A stretch of DNA of 64,000 nucleotides, taken from Carposina sasakii (Eukaryota; Arthropoda; Insecta; Lepidoptera; Carposinidae). The stretch's first letter is position 1; each line of letters begins with the position of its first letter. The notes under the pieces were generated by a model. That model made no database searches and was not told where the DNA came from. It saw nothing but the letters and a program-made list of their open reading frames with translations. This document shows positions 12,701-23,900 of this stretch, one piece after another. A program made the translations under genes and the position numbers. The stretch lies in assembly GCA_014607495.2 (NCBI GenBank), contig CP053157.1:6386001-6450000 (forward strand), in the 5' to 3' direction.

Positions 12701-13365
12701 AGAAATAAACACAAAGGTTTTAATTGCTATAATTAAATGCTATTGAATTTTTTCCTTATAAGTGTATGATGAAAGTGCAAAATGTAACACATTTACCTCT
12801 GAGGTAAACAATGACTAGTGCTAACAAACCTTGATGAAGTACAAGGTGACCAAGAGTAAGCAAAATGTCAACTTCCACAGAAAAGCATGTTTTTGTCTGA
12901 TACAATTTCGTATGCATACAAAGTGTTCAGCCAATAGTGTCATGAACAACAAGAATAAAAGCACGACATGTCCACAAGGCAAACAGCATCGCGAGGAAAC
13001 ACGGCGGATACTCAAGGTGCTTCCTGCATGGCCGGAAAGAGAAGGTCAATACATGCATAGAATTCACGCCGGTAGAGCGTACCAGATCAAACAAATAAGA
13101 AAAGTGAAGGCCTTTCACACAAAAGCTCCGCCTTTACCATCTGTCACAAAAAAAACTTAAAACATTAAAGAGAAAACACTTGTAAGTCTTCCACCTACAT
13201 CTAGGCCAAGGTAAAAGGGCACCCCCAGTCAAGTAAACATTCTCACTCACCTTTGCAAGCCGAAATCAAATAGTAACCATCTTTTGTAACGTCACTGAAG
13301 TCCAAATGCACTACTGGTCTAGTATGGCCACCACATGTAAGAGGTACTTGCTTTAAAGTAGACAT
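3764..13365 (-). CDS. STRAP: STRAP-like WD-repeat protein (serine-threonine kinase receptor-associated protein / unrip)
   Basis: Seven coding exons with GT-AG borders were assembled by eye: 13251-13365, 11858-11992, 9358-9516, 7325-7446, 5705-5786, 4643-4810 and 3764-3954. They sum to 972 nt, 323 residues. Successive WD units are visible: [24 protein letters not shown] with [58 protein letters not shown], then [20 protein letters not shown] and [11 protein letters not shown]. The DLNKPEA and KGHFGP strings are hallmarks of STRAP. In animals this scaffold binds the SMN/Gemin complex in snRNP assembly and TGF-beta receptor/SMAD proteins. The last exon is strikingly GC-rich compared with the other exons. 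The protein ends at VVAN, shorter than the vertebrate acidic tail. The start is the first ATG of the open exon. Introns are packed with repeats. Confidence 0.93.
4268..4345. repeat. Simple AT repeat (TTTTA)n with inverted flank
   Basis: A run of TTTTA-type units is followed by the complementary ATAAATAAAATAAAAT. It lies in STRAP intron 6, between exons 7 and 6. Confidence 0.6.
4824..4929 (-). mobile_element. R2 SINE-like element, 3' fragment
   Basis: This matches the last ~95 bases of the R2 family (see 11428-11689) in reverse orientation, beginning with an ACAT microsatellite and the phrase CGCCTTTATCCCTTACGGGG. It lies 14 bases from STRAP exon 6, inside the intron. Confidence 0.78.
6417..6690. 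mobile_element. TA-flanked MITE nested in R1
   Basis: The left end GGCTCAATTTACACCGCCGC and the inverse of the right end (GGCTCATTTTACACCGCCGC) match, and the match continues through GGAATGGAACGGAA and a GCATAATGAACTTTA block. The flanking R1 sequence has TA on both sides (6415-6416 and 6691-6692), as expected for a Tc1/mariner-type target duplication. It has no coding capacity. Confidence 0.85.
6740..7009 (-). mobile_element. R2 SINE-like element, full copy nested in R1
   Basis: A 270-bp R2 copy lies in reverse orientation, with the (TATG)n tail at its left end and CTATGCTGCTCTGGGAGTG near its right end. The R1 host sequence CTGTACTGACAACATA is duplicated on both sides (6724-6739 and 7010-7025). 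This perfect 16-bp target duplication marks a clean retroposition event. Confidence 0.9.
7680..8025 (+). mobile_element. R3 dispersed repeat, diverged copy
   Basis: It shares with 26809-27003 and 57430-57615 the order: CAGGCGATGA, then CAGATCATT, then a GCTATGCTGAA-like block, then GATCCTGCGGTTCT. It is AT-rich and noncoding, in STRAP intron 3. Confidence 0.6.
8052..8282 (+). mobile_element. R1 SINE copy with target duplication
   Basis: The copy runs from GCCGCGTGGTGCCGGCAGAG to GGACTGCAATAGGCTGAAGA. ATAGTTAAGGT is repeated exactly on either side (8041-8051 and 8283-8293), an 11-bp target duplication. The 3' part reads [13 protein letters not shown] in one frame, so it shares its end with an RTE-type LINE ORF2. 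Confidence 0.88.
8799..8956. mobile_element. Compact MITE with ~45-bp terminal inverted repeats
   Basis: The left end CTAAGGCCACACTACGGCAA is matched by the inverse of the right end (CTAAGGCCGCACTAAGGCAA). The match continues through AACCGCCGCGG and TTAACCGCCTGA. The element is only 158 bp and can form a long hairpin. It lies in STRAP intron 3, between exons 4 and 3. Confidence 0.85.
10316..10515 (+). mobile_element. R5 dispersed repeat (CCCGCGACTCCGTCCGCGTGG type)
   Basis: It begins CTAGTGGACGCCCGCGACTC, passes through TTATCCGGGATAAAA, CCTGGAATAAAAAGTAGCC and GCATCGAAATCGGTCTAGC, and ends TATATGTATAGAT. The same order recurs at 40775-40978, 41549-41744 and 54400-54612. This is one of the commonest repeat types in lepidopteran DNA. 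It is noncoding. Confidence 0.75.
10681..11222. mobile_element. Element bounded by GGGTTCCGTACG inverted ends
   Basis: The left end GGGTTCCGTACG and the right end CGTACGGAACCC are inverse of one another. Near the right end is CGACGGACGGACAGACACAC then TATAAGGGTTCCG, a phrase widespread in Lepidoptera. It is noncoding, in STRAP intron 2. Confidence 0.65.
11428..11689 (+). mobile_element. R2 SINE-like element with 12-bp target duplication
   Basis: It starts at TTGTATCTTCTATGCTGCTC and contains GAAGTGGCACCATGTGGTTC and CCCGTAAGGGATAAAGGCG. It ends in ATGTATGTAT. TGTTGTAACAAA occurs on both sides (11416-11427 and 11690-11701). This copy defines the family: ~262 bp, no open frame, TATG tail. It lies in STRAP intron 2. 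Confidence 0.87.
12185..12300 (+). mobile_element. tRNA-derived SINE, 5'-truncated
   Basis: A T-arm/box B sequence (GTGGGTTCGATTCCCAC) is followed by TTGGGTGAAA and the AT-rich tail seen in the copies at 20225-20355. The D-arm and anticodon region are missing. It lies in STRAP intron 1. Confidence 0.75.
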
Positions 13366-13920
13366 AGTATTTATAAAGGTTTGTTTATTAAACGAATTTT
13401 TAAAAAATAAAACTAATTTTTGTAATTCTAAAATTAACCTAATGAGTCTGATCGCGCTGAATGTTGACAATCGACTAAAGTGAAGTTGAGGATTATTGCA
13501 TCATTGCGGCGGCTGTCACATTCATTAGGGATCCACAATATAACTAAGAAAACCCGCTAATGCCTTTTACACATTAGCCCATAGATAGAGGAGCATTAGC
13601 CAATAGAAAGAAAGATCATTTACTGGCCACCCATATACATTATACTCGCTAACAGCATGTATGGCGCAACGACCGCTAGGGCTAAGATGCAATGAGCTGA
13701 GATGGCATCGATAAAATTCTACTTGTCGATTTGTAGCTAACATGGCAGGCAATTTATCGTTTTTTTCTATGAAAGTAATGTCAAACGAGATCTTCTCGTC
13801 AGATCTCTACAAAACGTAACATGTGCGCCATGAAATTTGTAGAAATTTTACGATTTATGAGGATTTAAATGTCGATATGCTCTCGTCGATCTCAAATACA
13901 TCGACGAGAAAATATGAGAA
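13366..13920. promoter_or_regulatory. Upstream region of the STRAP-like gene
   Basis: This 555-bp stretch separates the STRAP start codon from the minisatellite and should hold the STRAP promoter and 5' UTR. No TATA box or known site is evident. TCTCGTC/GACGAGA motifs recur in both orientations at 13795-13910. Confidence 0.4.
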
Positions 13921-14500
13921 ATTAGACTGCCTACTATTGTAAACTTTTGGAGGTCCAACACTGTCCGGCGCTGTCAGTTGTCACAGCAACGTGCACAGCA
14001 CATCTACTATTAGACTACCCACTTCTGCACACTTTTGATGGTCCAACACGGGTACCTACAGTTCTAGTTTCGTCGGCAGTCAGCAGCAGTGTGCACAGCT
14101 CACCCATTAGACTGCCCACTTTTGCACACTTTTGGAGGTCCAACTCGGATACAGCTCTGGCCTGTCAGCTGTCAGCAGCATTGTGCACAGCCCACCAATT
14201 AGACTGCCCACTTCTGCACACTTTTGGAGGTGCAGTCTAACTCGGATACAGCTACGGCGAGCAGCGTGCACAGCTCATCCATTAATCTGCCCACATTTGC
14301 ACACTTTTGTAGTTCTATCTTGGATACAGCTCCGGCGCTGTCAGCAGCGTGAATAGCTCATCCATTAGACTACCCACTCTTGCATACATTTGGAGGACCA
14401 ACTCAAATACAGCTCCGGCGCCGTCAGATGACAGCAGCAGCATGCACAACTCATCCATTATATTTTCAACTCTTGCACACTTTTAGCAATTTCAACGTGG
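13921..14500. repeat. Minisatellite, seven units of 83-97 bp
   Basis: Units beginning ATTAGACTGCCCACTTTTGC or a close variant start at 13921, 14009, 14106, 14198, 14281, 14364 and 14457. Each contains CACACTTTTGGAGGTCCAAC, then a TCGGATACAGCTCCGGCGCT-like block and CAGCAGCGTGCACAGCTCA. Unit lengths are unequal (83-97). Open frames across it are repeat by-products. No further element was recognised between 14500 and 15164. Confidence 0.88.
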
Positions 14501-15164
14501 ATAGTTAATTTAAAACCTTGGTATAGTTTATCCGTCGATAAATTGTCGTCATGATGCCGTTGGTGCGAATCATTCTTATCTTGTCATGTTCCATAGTAAA
14601 GAAAGAGAAGACATTTGTTCTCGATATCGATAAATTCTGATAAATTGACGTCTCTACACGACAAGTGACACGACAAGTAGGTAGGTAAGGGTGGTACTGT
14701 ATTGGTATCACAAAACACAATAATTACTTCCAGAGGCATTGGTACGTGAGAAAAGAAATGTATGTTCCGCCAAACATGAAAAAAATAAAATGTCTAAAAA
14801 TTACATCCTACCTATTTAATAGTAATAATACTTTCTTGCATTCTGTTATAAAAATGTACTGAACTAAACTGATAAAAATGTATCACACTTCACTGATCGT
14901 AGTAGTTTTTTTTTTTAGAAAAACGTCGCATGCATTCAACCTTTCATAATAATAATTATTTCGAAAGTCTCATATTTATTTAAATAATTTATAATTTAAA
15001 TTCGTTTCTAACGAAGATGATGGAGATTAGAGATGATTTCTAATGAAGATGTTAGACCTTTACTATTAAGAATTTATGGAGATTACACAAACTATGTAAG
15101 AATTTTATGGATTGGCCGATTACACAATAAAAATAAATTTGAATCTGTGTGACTACGTATCGGC

Positions 15165-15481
15165 GGGAAAAGTAGTGGGTAATTTTCTTGTGAAATCAAA
15201 AATTATTTAGATGGCTTGCGTCCTAATGTTTTCTGGTAGATAAGTTATAGCTTGTGATGTGAATCTAGTGCGTGTTGGCCAGGTAAGTATAAAATTTGTG
15301 ATCTCTTTAGGCCCATGTAAATTGCGCAATAATTTTTCATTTTTTTTAATCTTGAGGATTTTCCCGGCGTTTCCATTCATCACCATTATTATCATAAAAA
15401 AGAAAATTACTAAAGACAATGGCTGTATGGGCTTAGTTCCCCTTGCCTTTCCTTCGGGATAAATCAAACAAAAAAAAAAAA
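15165..15481 (+). mobile_element. R4 dispersed repeat, poly(A)-ended, just upstream of SPCS1
   Basis: It matches the 32540-32945 copy from GCGGGAAAAG through TGATGTGAATCTAGTGCGTG and CTTGAGGATTTTCCCGGCG to GACAATGGCTGTATGGGCTT and CTTTCCTTCGGGATAAA. It ends in a run of A (about 15468-15481), as a retroposed copy would. It stops about 105 bases before the SPCS1 start codon, so it must overlap or abut that promoter. Confidence 0.8.
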
Positions 15482-15586
15482 AGTGACGTGTCGTTTTGCT
15501 TTGTTGACGTTTGCATTTCAGCCAGAAATTCCGAAAAAAAAACAGTGAACAGCTTTTGAAGAAATAGAAGATAATATTTAAATAAA

Positions 15587-15868
15587 ATGGACTTCTTTAC
15601 TTCCATTCCCACGCATATCGATTACGTTGGTCAAGCAAAGGCTGAAAAATTATACAGGGCTATAATTACACTCTTCAGCATCGTCGGCTTTGCCTGGGGC
15701 TATATCGTTCAGCAGTTCTCCCAATCAGTCTACATTTTGGGAGCTGGATTTATTTTAGCTGCTATACTAACCGTACCTCCATGGCCCATGTATCGCCGAA
15801 ATCCCCTAAACTGGCAGAACCCGAAAAGTACCGAAGAAAAACCCACAAGCAAGAAAGGCAAAAAGTGA
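15587..15868 (+). CDS. SPCS1: Signal peptidase complex subunit 1 (SPC12)
   Basis: A 93-residue, single-exon protein. The DYVGQAKAEKLY segment (12-23) leads into a first hydrophobic span (about 24-43), a short turn, a second span (about 47-64), and the conserved PPWPMYRRNPLNW (64-76). A Lys/Ser-rich cytosolic tail ends GKK. Length and topology match the family: both termini cytosolic, two membrane spans in the ER. SPCS1 is a non-catalytic partner of the signal peptidase that trims signal peptides from new secretory proteins. The ATG is preceded by an A-rich leader and is the only reasonable start. An AATAAA lies at 15891-15896, soon after the stop. Confidence is high because the whole chain aligns with the family. 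Confidence 0.97.
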   Translation: MDFFTSIPTHIDYVGQAKAEKLYRAIITLFSIVGFAWGYIVQQFSQSVYILGAGFILAAILTVPPWPMYRRNPLNWQNPKSTEEKPTSKKGKK

Positions 15869-15890
15869 TGTTATGTTTCTCGTTTTCTAA

Positions 15891-15896
15891 AATAAA
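15891..15896 (+). terminator. Poly(A) signal of SPCS1
   Basis: AATAAA lies 22 bases past the SPCS1 stop codon, in the usual place for a very short 3' UTR. Confidence 0.75.
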
Positions 15897-16345
15897 TAGT
15901 ATTTAAGAGCCAGCAAGCACTTTTATTTTAGGTATTACAAAGGCAAAGGTTACTGCGCACCTGCCTTGTTTCAGTTTGGGCTCTAATCAAAATTGTGAAA
16001 TGGAACCCTTATTATATGTAGGAAGGTTGTTATGGATGCATTGCATGAGACAGCCACCAATCATATCACTTGATCATGATGTCAATGAATTTTCACTGTC
16101 GGATATGAAATGTAATGAAGCCTAGTGGAAAGGCAGCCTTAAGCTGATTGTTCACCATCATCTAAGGTTGAACTTAGCTCACATACTTGAGCCAGTTTTT
16201 CATTAATGTGTGTCCACTGCAAACTATGCACATGGGAATATATAAAAAAATTGACTAAAATAAATATCTATTTGGACTAGGATCAAGGAACAAACTTGGG
16301 CAGTTGTCATATTATTAAATCTAACTGTAAAATGACACAAGATCG

Positions 16346-16468
16346 ATTCCGGCAGTCACACTTAAACCTAAACGTAATCTTAGTCAGGTCTATCTTAACA
16401 TAAATGGTTGAGAGAAAAGGACAGGTAGGACTAATTTTACGTTTAGGTTTAAGTCTGACTGCCGGAAT
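16346..16468. repeat. Hairpin-forming inverted repeat
   Basis: The left arm ATTCCGGCAGTCACACTTAA (continuing ACCTAAACGTAA) is matched by the inverse of the right arm (ATTCCGGCAGTCAGACTTAA, then ACCTAAACGTAA). The arms are ~35-40 bp with a ~45-bp loop. It looks like a small MITE; target duplications are not clear. Confidence 0.75.
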
Positions 16469-16603
16469 TGACCATACAGTTACATTATATGGGAGCTATC
16501 ATCAAGAAAATAAATAATAATTTATGATAATGAGCAGGGACTTGGTATCTTCTTCCTATTCTATGATAATGGGGGATTTTCTGTCAAGTTAAAATAGGGG
16601 CCA

Positions 16604-16985
16604 GCGCTCACTGCCGGCAAGGAATGGCAGGTTATGCCATGGCTTCCTGCTGCATGCCATGTCATCCTGCTGAAATTCACAGATTCGAAGTCGTTATGGT
16701 TGTCTGCGAGTTAGTATTAATAGCACTTATAGCTGAAGATGAGAGACAAATAAGAACTGCTAATTTGACAAAAAGACAATTCAAAAACAAAAGGCAACCC
16801 GTGAAATGAAACGGCGTGACACGCAGCATACCGTGGCGCGTCGCGTCATGCCGCAGCATCCCGCGGCATTGTGGTATCGAAATAAAGTAACATGAATTCT
16901 AAACTCATTGAAATAAGAATCAAAATAACTTGATTAGTAATAAAATCCTTTGCCATGACATCCCGTGCCGTGGCGGCAGTGAGCG
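16604..16985. mobile_element. Probable MITE with CGCTCACTGCCG inverted ends
   Basis: CGCTCACTGCCGGCA at the left faces TGCCGTGGCGGCAGTGAGCG at the right. Subterminal TGGCATG/CATGCCA-like words are dense on both sides. It is ~380 bp and noncoding. Together with the hairpin at 16346-16468 it fills much of the gap between the convergent SPCS1 and PGAP1 genes. The remaining 17000-17960 is AT-rich and presumably holds the PGAP1 3' UTR. Confidence 0.6.
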
Positions 16986-17960
16986 AAAATAAGATCGACT
17001 GAGCGAATCTCCTACCCTAGTTCCTCCCCCTGTAAGTGACCAATGACAAAATAGAATTTCGGAATGGAGATTCACTTACGCCATCTATCCATGTGATTTG
17101 TACTATATTTTTTACTTTTAACGCATTTGTCAGAAAATCCCTCTTTGGATATAGTTTCATTATTTGAAACCCTTACATACCCACACACACATCAAGATTA
17201 AAACATATTTTAAAATTATTTTATTTAACAAATATAAAAGAAAAGTTAATTATTTCACGTCACATTTTTTATACAAAAAATATGTAAAACAAAAAATGCT
17301 CTTTTCAACATTTATAAACTAAAAGGCTCCTACCTAAATGAGGTTAAGAACTTGAGACACATCGTAGTATGAGCATAGAGGAGTCATAAATAAAACAACC
17401 AGTAAACAACTCATGAGCAGTATAAATCTCTCAGATTAATGAATAAATCTGCCGTAGAACTAAAGCAGGAAATCATTGGCAATACATTAATAAAATGAAC
17501 ACAATATAATTGATGTTTGTTTCCGAGTCATGAATGTTTCTATACTTATCTATGTATTTATATACCGTTGCTTAGTACCCACGACACAAGACCTTAGGGA
17601 TCTTAATGTGGGACTAGATCAATGTGTTGTGAAGTGTGTGAATATTTATATTATTTATTTATTTATTCATATTAATATAATCTAGCTAATTGAATAAAAA
17701 GTTATTTAACATTAAACAATGATTATTACTACCAGTAATACTGACAAAAGACAACATTAAAACTGCACCATGGCAAATTGTGAACCAGAATATAAAAAAT
17801 AATATATGTTGATACATCCAACATTAACATCCATTATTCTATGATAGTTTCTAAACAAAAACTCTTTCACAGAAGGAGTTTTAATATAAAGAAATAAAAG
17901 TGTATTCTAAATTGGACTGGTTTCTAATGGAAAAATAACAGCAGAATAATATATTGCTAG

Positions 17961-20900
17961 CTATAATGTTTCGTCAAAAGTAAACTTTTCTCTAAGCTTC
18001 TTGAATACACCATATATTCTGTTCTCATTGCATTCACACGCTTCACTATTAGCTTCTTCACTGCTATTTTGTTCACTATTTTTATTAGAACTATCACTGT
18101 CTTTGTTAGCATCATCACTGTCTCGTGTTTCTTCATTCGTCATAGTTTGTTCAGTAGGAGAGTTTTCATTACCGTTATCTACAACATCTGAAACCTCTTC
18201 ATTTCCACCTTCCACACGATCAAACAACTGTTGAACAGTTATGGTGGCGAACATAAATGTTACACCATAATTGATGATGGTCCAAGAAAGGGGACCCAAA
18301 GATATTATAAAAATGGCCATTGTAAATAAAAGAGCTGCCACTGAATCATAATGTCTCCTGGAAAGAAAAATAAAAGGTGATTTGTTGCCAGAATACTTAA
18401 AGTTAATTTGATTTTACTGAAAAAACCTTGCTTTGGATTATAATGATACTTCCGATTATGATAAAAGTCTACTATATAAAGTGATACTTGAGCCTTCCTG
18501 ACTGATTCATCAAAACAGAGGCAAAACTACTGAAGCTAGAAACATGACATTTGGACCGTTTCCTAACATTTCCATTTCTCTAAATTCCCATGGGGACGGA
18601 AAATAACGGGAATTCCCATGTTTACGCGGACTGCTGACCGCTAGTATGTAAAGTAAATAAATATACTTACAAATGGCGTCTTGGACCCTCTAATTGCCAT
18701 ATACAAGAGGAGCACGCTGACATCACTAGTCCAGTATGATAGGATGTGTCTGGCGTTAGAGCCATGCTATATCTGAAATTAAAAGAATTTTTATTTCAAT
18801 GTATACCTCGTCGAGTGAGGGAGGGTAGCCTTAAGGAGAAATACGGTTTTAAATTAGGTATGTACCTTAAATATTTATTGTGCTATGTCAACAACAATGT
18901 CTAAATATGACAGATATTCTGTAAATTTTGCTCTCAAGTGTCATTTTTAAACAGTGTCTACCTTTAGAATTTTTAGGCTCACTTGTAGTAAACGCCAACC
19001 GTGTTAATACAAAAGAATTTTATACATGTTTTAGACTAAACATGCCCTAAATTTGGCAGATATGCCATACATTGTGCTGTCAAATGTCATATTTATAACT
19101 TTAGGCGCTCTTTTGTAATAACACCGTAACATATATGACGGAACATGCGTCGCGTATTATCGGTCGCGTAACGCCAGAACAGACAAAATGTTTAGAAAAA
19201 TACTCAACCGATGATACGTTAGTGCGTCGAGCATACCTTTGCCTGTACCTGGAGATACTCTCGACGCATCTTCCGTCAGATATGAACCGACCCTTAATCT
19301 AGATTTAAGTTAAATAGAGAATAAGCAGCAGTCGGCAGTCTTCCTTTTTGTCATACCTAAATATAAAGAGCTGCCACTTGTTTAATTTTTATTTTTGATT
19401 TACCTAGATTTACGCATTTGCGTGGGCTTTAATTTAAATCCATTTACAATGTATCGTGATTTTTTTCGTTATTTACTATAACAACTTACTTGAAATTCCT
19501 AGCCCAAGTCAACAATGCCGGTATATTAACAGCAGTCACCACCAACCACATCAAAAACATCATCATGTGGAAATGTAAATTATTCAATTCTTCATCAACA
19601 TCATCGCTACTTTTATCAACTTTCACCTCTGCATCTTTGCATTCTTTCGCTTCACTTGTATCATCTTTTTTTACGACTAGAGCTTGAGTATCATTTGTTT
19701 GTTCGTCTAAGTTATCTTTAATTGCTAGTTTGTTTGATTCCTTATCTATTATCTCTGCCTTTTTGTCTCCCACTGCTTTAACGTCTATGTCATCTGATTT
19801 CGTATTTTCTATAGCTTTAACATTACTATCTAACTTCGTATCACTGGTCGTTGTGTTTTGTACTAAAGCTACAGTAGATTCGCTTATGTCGTTCTTGTTT
19901 TTCGATTTGAATATTCGGCAAATTTTTGATGCAATTTTTGCCATTAATTTGTAGACATAATCTTCTAAATATTCCTCGTACATTTTCGATAGCTGAAATA
20001 AAGAATATTTGTTTTAAAGTAGGAATTGAAGTAAACTGTAGCTGGGTTTGGTCTAACAGGTTACATAAATATAAGCCCACTAAACTAATAGTACTGTAAA
20101 TTATAATTATCGTTATAAGACAACACATACAAGGGATCTTAGTGTGGAGTTGCGAATTATGATGTACAGTGTGTCAATATTTATATTATGTGGCGAAAAC
20201 GAAAATTAAAGAAGCAAGGTACACATATGTATAATTTTTTTATTATAAAATTATTAATAAAGAAATGGAAAAAATTCTTCACCCGAGTGGGAATCGAACC
20301 CACGACCACTGCATACCGTGCTAGTTGCTCTAACCACTGAGCTACCGGGTCAAATTACTCGGATGACGAATTTTACCATCTCTTTTCTAAATTACATATT
20401 GGCAACGTTATTTTTCATCCCGATAGCTATACACTAGGCAAATCTCGGCAAACAAAGCTGAATCCCTCAGCATAATGTTTAAAGATGAAACGATCAACCA
20501 TATCCTAACGGATTATATTAATGGAGAAGTGTTTTTATAAATTTATCTTAGTCAAGATATTATATATTATAAAATTATTAATAAAGAAATGGAAAAAATT
20601 CTTCACCCGAGTGGAAACCCACTACCACTGCATACCGTGCTAGTTGCTCTAACCACTGAGCTACCGGGTCAATTTTTTATATTTTTATATTTATATTTAT
20701 TTTGTTTAATTTTATATATTTTTTTTATTTATTTATTCTTATGAAAATGTTACATAAGTGATTTAATAGTGCCATTTGATACAATGCAGTTTACTAATTA
20801 ATTACTTATCTATATTATCCTTCATCTTGTAGTATGCCCTGGGGGGGCGGGGGCACGTCCAGCAGTGGACTGCAATAGGCTGACGAAGTTTCTTCATCGA

Positions 20901-23900
20901 AGTACATTATATCAATTTTGATGTCATGGTTGGTGTATGATTTACCTATATATCTGACACCTAAAAGACTAGTTTAAAAAACGAATGAAGTGGCCTACCA
21001 TAAAGCCGTAGAAAGCAGCGCCGGCGGCAAGCGAGGCGGCGCCGCAGGACAACGGTGCCGCGCACACAAGCGCCGCGCTCACCAGCAGCGGAACTTTTTG
21101 TAAACCGCTCGCGACCTTCTCTGCTAGGCCGGTGGGGCCGCGCCATACGATTCTGTTAATCGGTCCATACCAACTTGAATACCTAATTATTTTTTTTCAC
21201 GATTTCGAAGTTGTTCCCTTAGTAAAAGTTGTTTCTTTTTACCAACCCAGTCTCGTGTCAAAAACTAATAACTAATTTTGAAAACACTATAGACACGGCT
21301 GTGTTTCCGAAATGGGGTAGCGAGAATTGAGATCAATAAGAAGATTTAGCAGTCACGTTTAGCAAGGCGGAGACAGATGTAAATGATCAGTACCAAGTTG
21401 TTAGCTTACTGTACAATCAAAATCCGTTACGTAGTTTTAATATTTATTAAAATCTAAGCATACACAGGGACAGACAGACAACGGCAAGCGACTTTGTTTT
21501 ATAATATACCTATACCTATAGTGACGATATTAATCAAAACAAATACCTGAACAAAAGCCTATGCGCCAACTGGGACGAGAACACCATGACCACCAGTATT
21601 GCCAACACCACAATGTTCAAAATACCCAGCGCTGTCATGTAAGCTGGCAACACTAAGAGCGATCGCATGAAGTGTTGCAACTCTAGATTCCTCCAACTGG
21701 CGTTCTCGAAAACAAAACTGAGTATGGGTACTGATCTGAAAATAAGTATACACACATACATACATATAAGTAAGGCATGCTGCCCGTGGGTATCGTAAGA
21801 AGCAATTAAGGGTTTCCGGGAGGTGGGGCAGCACCTCCCGTGCGACAATATGATCCGAAAATCACACTGCGGTCCAGTCCTGGATTTATAAATAGGCCGT
21901 ATAGGCCGCGGCCTAGGAGCGGCAGATTTCAGAGGACGGTCACTTGATTTCGGAGCATAAATGTCAAACACGTCCACTGGTTTTCTCATGGTTTTTTATA
22001 AGTACTTTAAATAAATCCCTTTAGAAACTCATTGCTATCGAAACCTATACTATTATCGCGAGAGTGATAGATGAGAGCAGCGCAGCGAACGAAGACGAAC
22101 CGCGCGGCGGCGGTAGTGTCTCAACGTAACATATTTTGAACTAAATTAGCGTATTGAATTTCAAAGGTCTGTAGGGGAGTCAAAAATTGAATAGCCCACT
22201 GGCGGCAAATTTGTAAATCCGCCACTGCTGCGGTCACCAAGTCGTCTGACTAGCCAGCGTGGTGTCAATGGGAAAAATCCCCTGTGGCAGTAGCCTTGTG
22301 GCTGGGGGAGACCTACGTCCAGCAGTGGACTACAATAGGCCCGAAATAGTAAAGTTACAGGGATGTTTTCAATTTAACGTTCGTGTGACGTTATATCTTT
22401 GAAGATACAAAAGTTACGTACATAGATCGATACGACTTGACGCAATCTATCTATCTACATCTGTCAAGAACAAGAACCCTGACATTGGACTGATAGAATA
22501 TTTGATGATATAAGATGTAAGTGCAAATACTTTCTGATAAACATATTCAATTTACAAGTATCTCGTATCACTTTGTGCTAAAAATAAGCCACTCAAAGTA
22601 TAGTCTGAGATCATTATCTACTCATCTCGTCAACACGTAAGCATGATTTGCCATAGAGTGACAAGTGTTACGAATATTACAAAATGTGAAATTCTGATAA
22701 GCCTACTGAATTTTGATAATAAGTCTTTTTACCCGACTGCGCGACGCAAAGGAGTGGTATTGTGTTTAACAGCCTATGTATGTATGCATGTATGTTCCTT
22801 TGAAGCTACATAGACCAAACGCCTCGGCCGATTTTTATGATTCATACGTCAATCGATTCCAAGAGGAATCTCCGAGTGTCACTAAAGACATGACGTTAGT
22901 GAAAGTCCAATATGGCGACTACTGGACGCCATTTTGTGAAAATGAAAAAAAAATTAAGTCGACAAACTATATCGAGTGGGGTATAATTGAATAGGTATTT
23001 AAAAATTAGGTTTCTCTGAACATTTTTCGATTCGACCAACCGTTTAGGATCTATATCCATTGAAAGTTGCGTACAACCATTCTCACATATAAATTTTTAG
23101 ACAGCAGCAAGACGAAAATTTCTTGCTGCCGAGCATGTTTCTTGAAGCGTACCTATTAGTAGCTAGGTACTCTAGATAAAAAATTATAATATAAAAAATC
23201 ATAATTTAAAAAATCCAATAACCCGACTGCTTAAAAAAGAACCAAATAATGTACATAATAAAAAAACTGAAAATAAAAAAAACCAGCACTTAGATGTCCG
23301 GTGGTTTAGAATTCTATAATATTATTATGGAATGAATACTATTGAAGAACATAAAATATTTTCTAATGATCGTAACATAACATCTGAACAGCCAGGATCC
23401 ATTGAAATATTAGTTTGGCTGTCGGATAATGGATCCATTATATTTATAGCATTTATCCATAAAGAACACCATGATGAACTAACTACTCATTTCAAATTGC
23501 TTCTAATAAAAATCTTCTCAAAGCTGATAATCAACTACTAAATTTAAGTTTTAAAACAAAGTTGTACTTACAATAAAACTGTAGAGCCCAATCTGCTGAA
23601 TACCAGAGCATAATATGGCTTCACACCTTCACTCATTAAGGCATCATGCATAGATATACACGTGCCTTTATTGTTGAAATGCAGGATAATGCTTCTAGCA
23701 GCTAGAAGAACTATTCCAGCCATGTAGGGAACTATTACCGGGGAATAGTTCCGAACTATTTGAGCCAGTCGTTGATATATTGATGAAGATATGCTGAAAC
23801 AACAAATGTCAGTTCACAAGATTTTACCCTAATCCCTAGAGTAATCTCCCTTAGAGACTAGAAATAAGAATGTGTTTGTTTGTACACTTTCTTTTCAAAT

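Noticed and set aside
13947..14356. Two overlapping small protein genes
   Set aside because: They are frames through the 83-97-bp minisatellite and repeat the same words.
13921..14500. A CRISPR array
   Set aside because: Whole units repeat with no unique spacers, unit lengths vary, and this is an animal genome.
19490..19992. A separate acidic membrane protein gene
   Set aside because: The open frame is bounded by a 3' splice site at 19993 and a GTAAGT donor at 19490 and is in phase with flanking PGAP1 exons.
20225..20355. A functional tRNA gene on the minus strand
   Set aside because: Box A and box B look good, but the anticodon stem pairs poorly, and the same head and AT-rich tail recur at 20561, 12185 and 49245. 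That is SINE behaviour.
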